DNA of 64,000 bases. Source: Malaciobacter pacificus. Lineage in GTDB: Bacteria; Campylobacterota; Campylobacteria; Campylobacterales; Arcobacteraceae. Positions 26,232 to 35,811 of the stretch are shown here, one piece after another; position 1 is the first letter of the stretch, and each line of letters begins with the position of its first letter. The stretch covers positions 1,674,001 through 1,738,000 of the forward strand of contig NZ_CP035928.1 in NCBI RefSeq assembly GCF_004214795.1. The letters run 5' to 3'. The translations under genes and the position numbers were made by a program. Below the pieces are notes generated by a model. The model worked only from the letters and a program-made list of their open reading frames with translations, was not told where the DNA came from and did no database searches.

Positions 26232-27010
26232 TGAGCAATGAAATGAAGGGAAAAACATTAGTAGTAACTGGTGGAACAAAAGGTATTGGTAAAGAGTGTG
26301 TATATAAATTTGCTTCAAATGGTATTAATGTAGCGTTTACTTACAATTCAAATGCACAAATAGCTGAAGATATTTGTAAAGATGTTGAAGATAAATTTGG
26401 TGTAAAATGTAAATGCTACCCATACAATATTTTAGAACCAGAAACTGCAAAAGAGTTATTTGCTGAAATTGACAAAGACTTTGACAGAATTGATTTCTTT
26501 ATTTCAAATGCTATGATTTATGGTAGAGCAGTAGTAGGTGGATATGGTAAATTTATGAAACTAAAACCAAGAGGATTAAACAACATCTATACAGCAACTG
26601 TAAATGCATTTGTTTGTGGAGCTCAACAAGCTGCAAAAAGAATGGAAAAAGTTGGTGGTGGTTCTATAGTTTCTTTATCTTCTACTGGTAACTTAGTATA
26701 CATTGAAAACTACTCAGGTCATGGTACAAATAAAGCTGCAGTTGAAGCAATGGTTAGATATGCAGCAACTGAGCTTGGAGAAATGGGAATTAGAGTAAAC
26801 GCAGTATCAGGTGGTCCTATTGATACTGATGCATTAAAAGCATTTACAAACTATGAAGAAGTTAAAGCAAAAACTGCTGAATACTCTCCATTAAATAGAA
26901 TTGGTCAACCTGAAGATTTAGCACAATCATGTTACTTTTTATGTACATCTGATGCTTCATGGATTACAGGTCACACATTAATTGTTGATGGTGGGACAAC
27001 TTTTAAATAA
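26231..27010 (+). CDS. FabL-type enoyl-[acyl-carrier-protein] reductase / SDR
   Basis: A 259-residue short-chain dehydrogenase. The NAD(P)-binding loop is TGGTKGIGKE. The catalytic stretch is ENYSGHGTNKAAVEAM, where Tyr and Lys are six residues apart as in enoyl-ACP reductases (FabI/FabL) instead of three as in classical SDRs. VNAVSGGPIDTDALKAFTNY closely resembles FabL of Bacillus. It probably does the last reduction in fatty acid elongation, fitting its place beside pgsA. In Campylobacter the position is held by an unnamed dehydrogenase. Confidence 0.8.
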   Translation: MSNEMKGKTLVVTGGTKGIGKECVYKFASNGINVAFTYNSNAQIAEDICKDVEDKFGVKCKCYPYNILEPETAKELFAEIDKDFDRIDFFISNAMIYGRAVVGGYGKFMKLKPRGLNNIYTATVNAFVCGAQQAAKRMEKVGGGSIVSLSSTGNLVYIENYSGHGTNKAAVEAMVRYAATELGEMGIRVNAVSGGPIDTDALKAFTNYEEVKAKTAEYSPLNRIGQPEDLAQSCYFLCTSDASWITGHTLIVDGGTTFK

Positions 27011-27552
27011 TGAAGAAAACTTTAAATCTTCCAAATACTCTAGCACTATTTAGGATAGCATTAGCTCCGCTAATGCTATGGTTTTTAGTGGATAGAGACT
27101 CTTCAATTTTCGCTTCTTGGCATCCTTCTTGGCTTGATTATTTTGCTGGACTTATTTTTGTTATAGCTTCTGTTACAGATTTTTTTGATGGTTTTATAGC
27201 AAGAAGTTGGGATCAAATGACAAAGCTTGGTGGTATTTTAGATCCATTAGCAGATAAGATGTTAATGCTTGCAGGTTTCTTAGGTCTAATGGTAATTGAT
27301 AGAGCAAGTGCTTGGGCTGTTTTTTTAATACTTTCTAGAGAGTTTTTTATAACGGGACTTCGTGTTGTTGCAGTTGCTGAAGGTAAAAGTGTAGCTTCTA
27401 CAATGGCAGGTAAAATCAAAACTGTAATACAAATGATTGCAATTGGATTTTTAATTATGAATTGGCCATTTGCAACTGAGCTTTTATGGATTGCTGTTAT
27501 TTTAACAATTTACTCTGGTTATGAATACACTAGAGACTATTTTAGAGTTTAA
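27010..27552 (+). CDS. pgsA: CDP-diacylglycerol-glycerol-3-phosphate 3-phosphatidyltransferase
   Basis: PgsA makes phosphatidylglycerol phosphate. The 180-residue membrane protein has the complete CDP-alcohol phosphotransferase motif, D-x2-D-G-x2-A-R-x8-G-x3-D-x3-D, in TDFFDGFIARSW and GGILDPLADKM. It starts at the ATG that overlaps the FabL-like stop by one base. Confidence 0.95.
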   Translation: MKKTLNLPNTLALFRIALAPLMLWFLVDRDSSIFASWHPSWLDYFAGLIFVIASVTDFFDGFIARSWDQMTKLGGILDPLADKMLMLAGFLGLMVIDRASAWAVFLILSREFFITGLRVVAVAEGKSVASTMAGKIKTVIQMIAIGFLIMNWPFATELLWIAVILTIYSGYEYTRDYFRV

Positions 27553-27561
27553 GGTTATTTC

Positions 27562-28620
27562 TTGGGTACAATTACTTTTTTATTAGTTTTATCTTTCTTA
27601 GTATTTTTTCATGAATTAGGTCACTTTTTAGCGGCAAGATTTTTTGGAGTAAAAGTAAATGTTTTTTCAATAGGATTTGGAAAAAGAATTTTTGCAAAAG
27701 AGTGGAAAGGTACAACTTGGCAGTTTGCATTAATTCCACTTGGTGGATATGTTCAAATGAAAGGTCAAGATGATACTAAACCAGGTCTTGTAGAAGAAGG
27801 AAATGATTCTTATAATACAAAAAGACCATGGCAAAGAATTATAATACTTTTTGCTGGTCCTTTTGCAAACTTTTTATTAGCAGCAATTTTATACTTTGCT
27901 ATAGCAATAATGGGAGCTACTACATTAGCTCCACAAGTTGGAAAAGTACAAGAAAACTCACCTGCTTTTAAAGCAGGAATATTACCAAATGATGAAATTC
28001 TAAGAATAAATAACACTGAAATTAAATCATGGGAAGAGTTAGGTAAAATTATTACAACTACTCAAGGTTCATTAAACTTTTTCATAAAAAGAGACAATCA
28101 ATTTATTTCAAAAACAATAAATCCATATATTTCTGATAGTGAAAATATGTTTAAAGAAAAAATCAAAAAAAGAATGATAGGAATATCACCATCAGGGAAA
28201 ATAGTAAATCTTGATTTATCTTTTACTGAGTCAATTGTATATGCTTATGAAAAAACTATATTTGCATCAACTATGATTTTTCAAGGTGTTCAAAAACTAA
28301 TTCAAGGAATAATCCCAAGTAGTGAAATTGGTGGTGTTATTACTATTGGAAAAGTGATTTCTGATGCGAGTGAATCTAGTATCATTGCACTATTTGCAAT
28401 AACAGCATTGATTTCTGTAAACCTTGGTGTATTAAATCTACTTCCTATTCCTGCACTTGATGGTGGACATATTATGTTTAACCTATATGAAATGATTGTT
28501 AGAAGAAAACCAAGTGATCAGGTTTTTATGTTTTTAACAATAATGGGATGGGTAATACTAGGAAGTTTAATGCTTCTTGGTATTTATAATGATATAAATA
28601 GAATATTTTTAAAAGAGTAA
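27562..28620 (+). CDS. rseP: RseP-like site-2 membrane metalloprotease
   Basis: A 352-residue intramembrane protease from TTG 27562. The zinc motif HELGH (His17-His21) lies in the first membrane helix, one PDZ domain lies in the middle (GKVQENSPAFKAGILPNDEI), and the second active-site motif is LLPIPALDGGHIM near the C terminus. In other bacteria RseP cuts anti-sigma factors or remnant signal peptides; the target here is not known. One PDZ domain instead of two is typical of this phylum. Confidence 0.92.
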   Translation: MGTITFLLVLSFLVFFHELGHFLAARFFGVKVNVFSIGFGKRIFAKEWKGTTWQFALIPLGGYVQMKGQDDTKPGLVEEGNDSYNTKRPWQRIIILFAGPFANFLLAAILYFAIAIMGATTLAPQVGKVQENSPAFKAGILPNDEILRINNTEIKSWEELGKIITTTQGSLNFFIKRDNQFISKTINPYISDSENMFKEKIKKRMIGISPSGKIVNLDLSFTESIVYAYEKTIFASTMIFQGVQKLIQGIIPSSEIGGVITIGKVISDASESSIIALFAITALISVNLGVLNLLPIPALDGGHIMFNLYEMIVRRKPSDQVFMFLTIMGWVILGSLMLLGIYNDINRIFLKE

Positions 28621-28630
28621 AAGAGAAAAA

Positions 28631-29311
28631 ATGAACAAACAAATAGCAACACAAAATTTAGATAAATTGATTACAAAAGTTGAAGCTGCTAGACTTAGAG
28701 TTTCTGAACATCATATCGTAAAAATTATTGGTGTTAGTAAATACTCAACAAGTGAAGATGTAGCTACGCTTTATGAAGCGGGACAAAGAGCTTTTGGAGA
28801 AAATAAAGTTCAAGATTTAAAAGATAAATCAGTCGCTTTAGATGAATTGCCAATTGAATGGCATTTTATTGGAAGATTACAAAAGAATAAAATTAATAAT
28901 TTAATTGATTTAAGACCTTCATTAGTTCAATCTATTGATTCACTTGAATTAGCGCAAGAATTAAACAAAAAATTAGAAGCTAAAGGGAAAAAATTAAATG
29001 CCCTACTTCAAATAAACTCTGCAAAAGAAGATTCAAAAGCAGGTGTAATGCCAGAAATTGCAATTGAAACTTATCAACAAATAATTCAAACTTGCCCAAA
29101 TATCAAATTAAAAGGTGTTATGAGTATTGGTGCACATGTTGAAGATAGAGATATTATTAAAGAATCATTTTTAACAACTAAAAAAATATTTGATGAACTT
29201 AAACCTTTAGGAGCTAAATATTGTTCTATGGGAATGAGTAGTGATTATGAACTTGCAATTGCATGTGGTTCAAATATGATCAGAGTTGGCTTTACACTAT
29301 TTAAAAATTAA
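28631..29311 (+). CDS. YggS-family pyridoxal-phosphate homeostasis protein
   Basis: A 226-residue alanine-racemase-fold protein that binds pyridoxal phosphate. IIGVSKYSTSED holds the PLP lysine, AFGENKVQDLKDK and WHFIGRLQKNK are family marks, and CSMGMSSDYELAIACGSNMIRVG is the phosphate-binding C terminus. It follows rseP by 10 bases. Confidence 0.93.
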   Translation: MNKQIATQNLDKLITKVEAARLRVSEHHIVKIIGVSKYSTSEDVATLYEAGQRAFGENKVQDLKDKSVALDELPIEWHFIGRLQKNKINNLIDLRPSLVQSIDSLELAQELNKKLEAKGKKLNALLQINSAKEDSKAGVMPEIAIETYQQIIQTCPNIKLKGVMSIGAHVEDRDIIKESFLTTKKIFDELKPLGAKYCSMGMSSDYELAIACGSNMIRVGFTLFKN

Positions 29312-29313
29312 GA

Positions 29314-29319
29314 TATAAT
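29314..29319 (+). promoter_or_regulatory. Probable -10 element before the GNAT-nitrilase gene
   Basis: TATAAT at 29314-29319, right after the YggS stop and 31 bases before the next start. Confidence 0.4.
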
Positions 29320-29349
29320 AATTCCATATATTTTAAAAAAGAGAATAAT

Positions 29350-30873
29350 ATGGAAGAACAAATTGACAAAATAGAACTTGTCTATCTAAAAAAAGAGGAT
29401 CACCAAGATATTGTAAAACTTATGGAAGATGAGTATAGATATCTTGATGACTCAGTTTGGACTCAAGAAGAGTTTTACTCACTAATTGAAAAGTTTCCCG
29501 AAGGTCAAGTTGCAATAAAAATAAATGATAACTTAGCTGGTTTTGCATTAAGTATCATTGTTGATTATAATAAATTTGATGATACCCACAGTTATAAAGA
29601 AATCACTGGTAATTATACTTTCAGCACCCATGATAACAATGGGAATATGCTTTATGGAGTTGATGTATTTATTAATAAAAAGTTTAGAGGTCTTAGACTT
29701 GGTAGAAGACTTTATGAATTTAGAAAAGAGTTGTGTGAAGAGAAGAATTTAAAAGGTATTATATTTGGAGGTAGAATTCCAAATTATTCAAAATATGCCA
29801 ATGAAATTACACCCAAAGAGTACATACAAAAAGTAAAATCTAGGGAAATTTATGACCCTGTTCTAAACTTTCAATTATCCAATGACTTTTATGTAAAAAG
29901 AGTCATAAAAAACTATTTAGAAGGTGATATTCACAGTAAAGATTATGCATGTCTTTTAAAATGGGATAATATCTATTATTCTAAACCTACAAAAGAACCA
30001 ATGAGTGAAAAAACTGTAATTAGACTAGGACTAATACAGTGGCAAGTAAGACCTTATAAAAATATTGAAGAAGTACTAGAACAAGCTGAATATTTTGTAA
30101 ACTCTGTATCTTCATATAGAAGTGACTTTGCCTTATTTCCTGAGTTTTTTAATGCACCATTAATGGCAAAATATAATCACTTAAGTGAAGCAGATGCAAT
30201 TAGAGAACTTGCAAAATATACACCTCAATTTAAAGATGAATTTTCAAAACTTGCAATTTCATATAACATTAATATAATTACAGGAAGTATGCCTGAACTA
30301 ATTGATGGAGTGTTGTATAATGTTGGTTTCTTATGTAAAAGAGATGGTACAACTGAAAGATATGCAAAAATACATGTAACACCTGATGAAGAGAAAGTTT
30401 GGGGATTAAAAGGTTCAAATGAGATAAAAACATTCGATACAGACTGTGGAAAAATTGGAGTATTAATCTGTTATGATTCAGAGTTCCCAGAACTTAGCAG
30501 ACTTTTAGCAAAAGAAGGGATGAATATACTATTTGTACCATTTTTAACTGATACACAAAATGGTTACTCAAGAGTTAGATTATGTGCACAAGCAAGGGCA
30601 GTTGAAAATGAATGTTATGTAGCAATAGCAGGTTGTGTTGGGAACTTACCAAAAGTAGCAAATATGGATATTCAATATGCTCAATCAGCTGTATTTACAC
30701 CTTGTGACTTTGCATTTCCTGCAAATGGAATAAAAGCAGAATCTACTCCTAATACAGAAATGATACTTATTGCTGATGTAGATTTATCACTATTAAATGA
30801 ATTACATAATATTGGAAGTGTTACTAACTTAAAAGATAGAAGAACAGATATTTACGATGTAGTTAGAAAGTAA
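29350..30873 (+). CDS. GNAT acetyltransferase fused to a carbon-nitrogen hydrolase
   Basis: A 507-residue two-domain protein. Residues about 8-210 are a GNAT domain with the acetyl-CoA loop FRGLRLGRRLYEFRK. Residues about 225-500 are a nitrilase-superfamily amidase with the full Glu-Lys-Cys triad: FPEFFNAP, YAKIHVTPDEEKVWGLKG and VLICYDSEFPEL. The fusion occurs in several bacterial groups; the substrate is not established as far as I know. It could act on an acylated amide or a metabolite repair product. A terminator hairpin follows. Confidence 0.88.
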   Translation: MEEQIDKIELVYLKKEDHQDIVKLMEDEYRYLDDSVWTQEEFYSLIEKFPEGQVAIKINDNLAGFALSIIVDYNKFDDTHSYKEITGNYTFSTHDNNGNMLYGVDVFINKKFRGLRLGRRLYEFRKELCEEKNLKGIIFGGRIPNYSKYANEITPKEYIQKVKSREIYDPVLNFQLSNDFYVKRVIKNYLEGDIHSKDYACLLKWDNIYYSKPTKEPMSEKTVIRLGLIQWQVRPYKNIEEVLEQAEYFVNSVSSYRSDFALFPEFFNAPLMAKYNHLSEADAIRELAKYTPQFKDEFSKLAISYNINIITGSMPELIDGVLYNVGFLCKRDGTTERYAKIHVTPDEEKVWGLKGSNEIKTFDTDCGKIGVLICYDSEFPELSRLLAKEGMNILFVPFLTDTQNGYSRVRLCAQARAVENECYVAIAGCVGNLPKVANMDIQYAQSAVFTPCDFAFPANGIKAESTPNTEMILIADVDLSLLNELHNIGSVTNLKDRRTDIYDVVRK

Positions 30874-30890
30874 GAGTTTTACTCTTACTT
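30868..30890. terminator. Bidirectional terminator
   Basis: AAGTAAGAGT (30868-30877) pairs with ACTCTTACTT (30881-30890) across a TTT loop, between the convergent GNAT-nitrilase and trpC genes. Confidence 0.7.
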
Positions 30891-31676
30891 ACAAGCATTT
30901 TTGAAGTTTATTAATTCTTCTTGAATTGAAGGAACTCTCATAAAGTGTTCACCAATTAAAAATGCATCAGCACCTACTTCACTTAAATTCTTTATGATTT
31001 CAGTGTTACTAACTCCACTTTCTGCAACAATTATTTTGCCATTTGGAATAAGAGGAATTAGTCTTTCACATAAAGTCATATCCATTTCCATAGTTTCTAA
31101 ATTTCTATGATTAATACCAATAATAGTAGCGCCACATTTAATAGCTTTTGTTAAATCTTCTTTATCATGTACTTCTACTAAAACTTCTAATCCTAAATAA
31201 ATTGCATAATCATATAACTCTTTTAACTCTTTTGTTCCAAGTGATTTGGCAATAAGTAAAATAAAATCAGCTCCATAAACTAAAGCTTCTACAATTTGAT
31301 ATTTATCTAAAATAAAATCTTTTCTTAAAAGTGGTGTTGGTACATATCTTCTAATAGCACTTAAATATTCTATATCACCTTTAAAATAGTGAGGCTCTGT
31401 TAAAACAGAAATAGCATTTGCTCCATTTGCACTGTACTCTTGTGCTATTTTAATTGGATCAAAATCCTCTTTTATAATTCCCTTACTTGGACTTGCTTTT
31501 TTTACTTCAGCAATTATTCTAATAGGTTCTTCTGTTGTTGAAGTTAAAAAAGGCTTCACATCTCTTGGTGAATAAGGATTAGAAGAAAGAGTTCTTCCTA
31601 ATAAATCCAATGGTATTTCTTTTTTTCTTTTTTCTAAATCTTCTAATGTTCTTTTATTTATTTCATCTAAAATCAC
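30885..31676 (-). CDS. trpC: Indole-3-glycerol phosphate synthase
   Basis: TrpC closes the indole ring in tryptophan synthesis. The 263-residue barrel has [29 protein letters not shown] and [14 protein letters not shown], covering the catalytic lysine and glutamate positions. It starts at GTG, overlapping the TGA of the TPR lipoprotein by 4 bases (GTGA). trpF lies 7 kb away in another operon, so the trp pathway is scattered. Confidence 0.96.
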   Translation of the reverse strand: MILDEINKRTLEDLEKRKKEIPLDLLGRTLSSNPYSPRDVKPFLTSTTEEPIRIIAEVKKASPSKGIIKEDFDPIKIAQEYSANGANAISVLTEPHYFKGDIEYLSAIRRYVPTPLLRKDFILDKYQIVEALVYGADFILLIAKSLGTKELKELYDYAIYLGLEVLVEVHDKEDLTKAIKCGATIIGINHRNLETMEMDMTLCERLIPLIPNGKIIVAESGVSNTEIIKNLSEVGADAFLIGEHFMRVPSIQEELINFKNACK

Positions 31677-32992
31677 TTACTGCACTCCTTAATTTTTTCC
31701 CAATGTAATTTAACTTCACTATCTTCTAATCCAACTTTATCCACAACTTTTTTCATTAATTTTAAAGCAATGTCACAATTATTAAGCTTGTATTCACCCC
31801 ATGCTAAAGTGTCAATATATGCTAGGTTATCAGGTTGTTTTTTTAAAGCTTTATTAACTAATGTAATTCCTTTTTTAACATCAATATCATAATCAATTAG
31901 TAAATAAGCAAAATAGTTTTCATATACATGATTAGAGATATTCTCTAAAGTTTTTTCGAATTTTACTATAACAGAGTTTAAAACTGATTGTTTATTTTTA
32001 GCTTTCTCAAACTCAATAACAGCCATTTCTCCTAAATATCTGTAGTCATTAGTTTCTTTAAACATTTTTTCAATTAAAATATAAGCTTCATTAGCTTTGT
32101 TTGAACTCTTATATAAATCTAATAAAATTTCATCACTTTCGTTATTTTCTTTTACAAAAATAATTGCTTTTTCTATGTCTTTTTGTGCAATATAAGTAAT
32201 TAATAAATCTCTAACTTTTTTATAAGCAATCTCTTTTTTCTCATTTTTATACTTGTTATATAATTTAGTTAATAAATTTAAAACTTTTTCTTCCTCTTTA
32301 TCTTTTTCATAAAAAGTTAATAATTGTAAAGATAAAGCATAATGTTCACCATTTTCTTCCATATACTTTGCAATTGTATTCTTTGCTTTTTCATTTTGCT
32401 TTAAATAAAAATATTGAATATTTGTTAATGTTAATAAAGTAGAATCAGAGTTATTAATTTTAAATGATTTTTCAAATTCATTAAATGCTTCTTGATAATT
32501 CTTTGAGTCAAGATATATACTTCCTAGAAGTTCATGATTTACATCACTTGGGTCAAGTTTTAATACTTTTTTTGCAAAATATATTGACTCATCTTTCTTA
32601 TCCATTTTCATTAATGAAAAAGAATAAACTCTTAATATAGTTTCCTCTTGTTTTATCCCTTTCATTTGTTCTAAAACATTTGGAGTAATAATTTCAAGTA
32701 TAGACTTATAATCTTTTTGATGAAAACTTAATGAAACAAATCTTTCTAAATATTCATAATTATTAGTATTTTCAAATAGTTTTTTATAAATTGATTTAGC
32801 ATAAGGATATCTTCCTTGGTTTTCGTACTCCAAAGCAAACATTACATATGAAATTTCATATGGATACTCTTTTGTTTCAATACTTTTATAACTTTTAATA
32901 TCTTTAGTTTCAAGATTTATTGTATCGTTACTACAAGCTGTAAAGCTTGCTAACAATAAAGTAAAAACTAAAGTGTTCTTATAGCTGGACAC
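31673..32992 (-). CDS. TPR-repeat lipoprotein
   Basis: A 439-residue protein from GTG 32992. The N terminus is a lipoprotein signal ([15 protein letters not shown]; Cys20). The rest is built of about ten tetratricopeptide-like helix pairs, such as [20 protein letters not shown] and [20 protein letters not shown]. It starts inside the preceding YkgJ gene (25-base overlap) and overlaps trpC by 4 bases. It is probably a scaffold at the periplasmic face of a membrane. Confidence 0.82.
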   Translation of the reverse strand: MSSYKNTLVFTLLLASFTACSNDTINLETKDIKSYKSIETKEYPYEISYVMFALEYENQGRYPYAKSIYKKLFENTNNYEYLERFVSLSFHQKDYKSILEIITPNVLEQMKGIKQEETILRVYSFSLMKMDKKDESIYFAKKVLKLDPSDVNHELLGSIYLDSKNYQEAFNEFEKSFKINNSDSTLLTLTNIQYFYLKQNEKAKNTIAKYMEENGEHYALSLQLLTFYEKDKEEEKVLNLLTKLYNKYKNEKKEIAYKKVRDLLITYIAQKDIEKAIIFVKENNESDEILLDLYKSSNKANEAYILIEKMFKETNDYRYLGEMAVIEFEKAKNKQSVLNSVIVKFEKTLENISNHVYENYFAYLLIDYDIDVKKGITLVNKALKKQPDNLAYIDTLAWGEYKLNNCDIALKLMKKVVDKVGLEDSEVKLHWEKIKECSK

Positions 32993-33351
32993 TCTTTTAC
33001 TACCTCTTCAATATTTTCTTTAAAATAGTCCCAAAAAGGAAATGTTCTACACTGAACTGGTCTAACATCATATATAGAACATTGTTTTTTATTTAAATCA
33101 AAAAAACAACATGCATAATTATCTTTAGACAATTGTATCTCTTTTATACTGTATTTATATGAGACCTTGTTTAAATATTTTACTTTTAGCTCTTCACTAC
33201 TAATTTTTAAATGTATTGCTAACTTTTCTATTTCAGTTGGATTTATCCAAATATAGCCACTCTCCCCAATGCAACAATTTCCGTTACAACTGTTACATCC
33301 ACTAGGATCAAAAGCAAAATTAAAACCGCTTTTTTTTATCAATTCACTCAA
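32968..33351 (-). CDS. YkgJ-family cysteine-cluster protein
   Basis: A 127-residue protein of the YkgJ/zinc-or-iron-chelating family. It has an N-terminal cluster CNSCNGNCC and a second group, CCFFDLNKKQCSIYDVRPVQCRTFPFW, matching the family pattern with the RPxxCRxFPF motif. It probably binds a metal ion; no function is established. The TTG start overlaps the end of the methyltransferase gene by 8 bases. Confidence 0.85.
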   Translation of the reverse strand: MSELIKKSGFNFAFDPSGCNSCNGNCCIGESGYIWINPTEIEKLAIHLKISSEELKVKYLNKVSYKYSIKEIQLSKDNYACCFFDLNKKQCSIYDVRPVQCRTFPFWDYFKENIEEVVKECPAIRTL

Positions 33352-34060
33352 ATTCAGCCTTTATACTATGTGTTCCACAATGTTCATAAATTTCATTTAC
33401 TTTTTCTGTAAAATTACCCTCTTCATCAAATACAACCAAAGGATTTAAAACTTTAGTCAAAGATTTAGAATCTTTTCTTGCATAAACTAGAATCAATGTT
33501 GCATCTTTTGAACTCTTAGGATGAACAAATTGTAGTGCCTCTAAATTAAATTTATATTTCATCAAGTAAAGTAATATTTCATTAATTTGTTTCACATCGT
33601 AACAAAAGAAGATTTTACCACTACTATTTAATATTTCTGAACTTTTCTTGATAAAGGATTCTAAAGGCATACTATCATTATATCTTGCAATTTTCAAACT
33701 TTTATTTTCACTTTTTATTACATTTGAATGATAAAAAGGAGGATTTGAAACACAAATATCAAATCTCTTATCAAATTCGAAATCTAAAAAAGAGCCTTTA
33801 TATAAATTATTATCTAGTTTATTTGTTTGTGAATTTTTAGATGTTAAAAATTGAAACTCTTTTTGAATTTCAATTTGATTTAAATTTATTTTTTCATATT
33901 CTCTTTTAACCAATAAACCTAAAACACCACTTCCACTACCAATATCCAGTAACTCACCTTTTACATTTTTAAATTTTTTTAAATTTTCGTAAATAAAATT
34001 AAATAAAAAATGAGTGTCACTATTATAACAATAACCGTTCATAGGTTGATATAAAACCAA
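33344..34060 (-). CDS. TrmN6-like tRNA adenine methyltransferase
   Basis: A 238-residue class I methyltransferase. The SAM loop is LDIGSGSGVLGLLVKREY and the catalytic motif is SNPPFYHSN, the N-P-P-F form used to methylate exocyclic amino groups. This matches the TrmN6/YfiC family that modifies A37 of tRNA-Val. It heads a four-gene run with overlapping ends (methyltransferase, YkgJ, TPR lipoprotein, trpC). Confidence 0.82.
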   Translation of the reverse strand: MVLYQPMNGYCYNSDTHFLFNFIYENLKKFKNVKGELLDIGSGSGVLGLLVKREYEKINLNQIEIQKEFQFLTSKNSQTNKLDNNLYKGSFLDFEFDKRFDICVSNPPFYHSNVIKSENKSLKIARYNDSMPLESFIKKSSEILNSSGKIFFCYDVKQINEILLYLMKYKFNLEALQFVHPKSSKDATLILVYARKDSKSLTKVLNPLVVFDEEGNFTEKVNEIYEHCGTHSIKAEFE

Positions 34061-34342
34061 ACAAATTCCTTTATTAAATTTATATATTATATCTAAGTAA
34101 AATAAATGTGTGTTTTAGGATATTCTTAATATAATTTTAACTTTTTAAATTAATTATATAAACTTATTTTTTAAACAGCTAAAGAAACATTAATTAATCG
34201 TGTTGCAAAATGTAACAAGAGTAAAATTCAATGAATAAATGGTGGGATTTATTTTTTAATTAGATGATAGATAGGTTATCATTCAACAATAATATATTGA
34301 GTTTAATCAAATATTCATATCAACAAAAAATAAGGGGATATT

Positions 34343-34669
34343 ATGTCTAATATGGAAGCTCCTGCAAACACTCCTGTATGGGTAAACGAAGCTAGATGTA
34401 AAGCATGTGATAAATGTGTATCTGTTTGTCCAGCTGGTGTACTTGCAATGAGACAAGAGGTTACTTCAACTTTAGGATCTATGATTAAAGTAGTTCATCC
34501 TGATTCATGTATCGGATGTACTGACTGTGAATTAGCATGTCCAGATTTTGCAATCTATGTTGCAGATAGAAAAGAGTTTAAATTTGCTAAGTTAACTGAT
34601 GAAGCAAAAGAGAGAAAAGAGAGAGTTATTAAAAATAACTACAGAATTTTAGATGAAGATGAGGCGTAA
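34343..34669 (+). CDS. oorD: 2-oxoglutarate:acceptor oxidoreductase, ferredoxin-type delta subunit
   Basis: The 108-residue subunit carries two [4Fe-4S] cluster motifs, CKACDKCVSVCP and CIGCTDCELACP. With the next three genes it forms the Oor complex, which converts 2-oxoglutarate to succinyl-CoA and reduces a low-potential acceptor, replacing the dehydrogenase of the TCA cycle in microaerophiles. The strong ribosome site AAGGGGA lies 7 bases before the ATG. The 282 bases upstream are A/T-rich and hold no gene. Confidence 0.95.
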   Translation: MSNMEAPANTPVWVNEARCKACDKCVSVCPAGVLAMRQEVTSTLGSMIKVVHPDSCIGCTDCELACPDFAIYVADRKEFKFAKLTDEAKERKERVIKNNYRILDEDEA

Positions 34670-34678
34670 GGAGAATAA

Positions 34679-35809
34679 ATGGCAAGAGAATTAATTTCAA
34701 CAGGAAATGAATTAGCAGCAAAAGCTGCATTAGACGCAGATTGTGAATTTTTTGGTGGTTATCCAATTACTCCTTCATCAGAAATAATGCACGTATTATC
34801 TTCAGCTCTTCCAGCAAGAGGTAAAGCATGTATTCAAATGGAAGATGAAATTTCTGGAATTTGTACAGCACTTGGTGCAGCAATGTCTGGGAAAAGAGCA
34901 ATGACAGCATCTTCAGGACCTGGTATTTCTTTAAAAGCAGAAAACTTAGGTGTTGGATATATTTCAGAAGTTCCTTTAGTAGTAGTAAATGTAATGAGAG
35001 GTGGTCCTTCAACTGGTTTACCAACAAGGGTTGCACAAGGTGATTTATTACAAGCTAAGAACCCAACTCACGGAGATGTAAAATCAATTACATTATGTCC
35101 AGGTAATTTAAGTGAATGTTATACTGAAGTTGTAAGAGCATTTAACTTAGCAGATAGATTTATGCAACCTGTATTTGTTTTATTAGACGAAACAATTGGA
35201 CACATGAGTGGTAGAGCTAAAATTCCTGATTTAGAAGAAGTTGAAGCAAACAAAATCTCTAGAAAAAGATTCGATGGAGACAAAAAAGACTATAAACCTT
35301 ACGAAGTAGCTGAAGATCAGCCAGCAGTGCTAAATCCTATGTTTGAAGGATATAGATACCACTTTACTGGATTACACCATGGACCAACTGGTCACCCAAC
35401 AGAAGATGCAGATGTTTGTGATGCATTAATGAAAAGATTATTTAAAAAAGTTGATGCTCATACAGATGAATTAGAATTAAATGAAGAATATATGTTAGAT
35501 GATGCAGATATTATGATTATTGCTTATGGTTCTGTTTCATTAGGTGTAACTGAAGCAATTAATAGATTAAGAGCTGAAGGAATTAAAGTTGGTATGTTTA
35601 GACCACTTACAATTTGGCCAAGTCCTGCTGAAAGAATTAAAGAATTAATGGGTAAATTTGACAAAGTATTAGTTACTGAGTTAAATATGGGTCAATTTGC
35701 GGATGAAGTACAAAGAGTTTCAGGAAGAAGTGACTTTGATACATTATTTAAAGTAAACGGAAGACCATTATCTCCATTAGAGATTATTGAAAAAGTGAAA
35801 GGAATGTAA
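34679..35809 (+). CDS. oorA: 2-oxoglutarate:acceptor oxidoreductase, alpha subunit
   Basis: The 376-residue subunit holds the pyrimidine-binding half of the thiamine diphosphate site and the transketolase-type C-terminal domain. FFGGYPITPSSEIMHVLS and MEDEISGICTALGAAMSGKRAMTASSGPGISL are highly conserved in this family. Gap to oorD is 9 bases and to oorB 2 bases. Confidence 0.96.
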   Translation: MARELISTGNELAAKAALDADCEFFGGYPITPSSEIMHVLSSALPARGKACIQMEDEISGICTALGAAMSGKRAMTASSGPGISLKAENLGVGYISEVPLVVVNVMRGGPSTGLPTRVAQGDLLQAKNPTHGDVKSITLCPGNLSECYTEVVRAFNLADRFMQPVFVLLDETIGHMSGRAKIPDLEEVEANKISRKRFDGDKKDYKPYEVAEDQPAVLNPMFEGYRYHFTGLHHGPTGHPTEDADVCDALMKRLFKKVDAHTDELELNEEYMLDDADIMIIAYGSVSLGVTEAINRLRAEGIKVGMFRPLTIWPSPAERIKELMGKFDKVLVTELNMGQFADEVQRVSGRSDFDTLFKVNGRPLSPLEIIEKVKGM

Positions 35810-35811
35810 TT

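Noticed and set aside
34061-34342. Small gene upstream of oorD
   Set aside because: The stretch is A/T-rich with frequent stops in all frames and no ribosome site with a following open frame; it is more likely promoter and leader of the oor operon.
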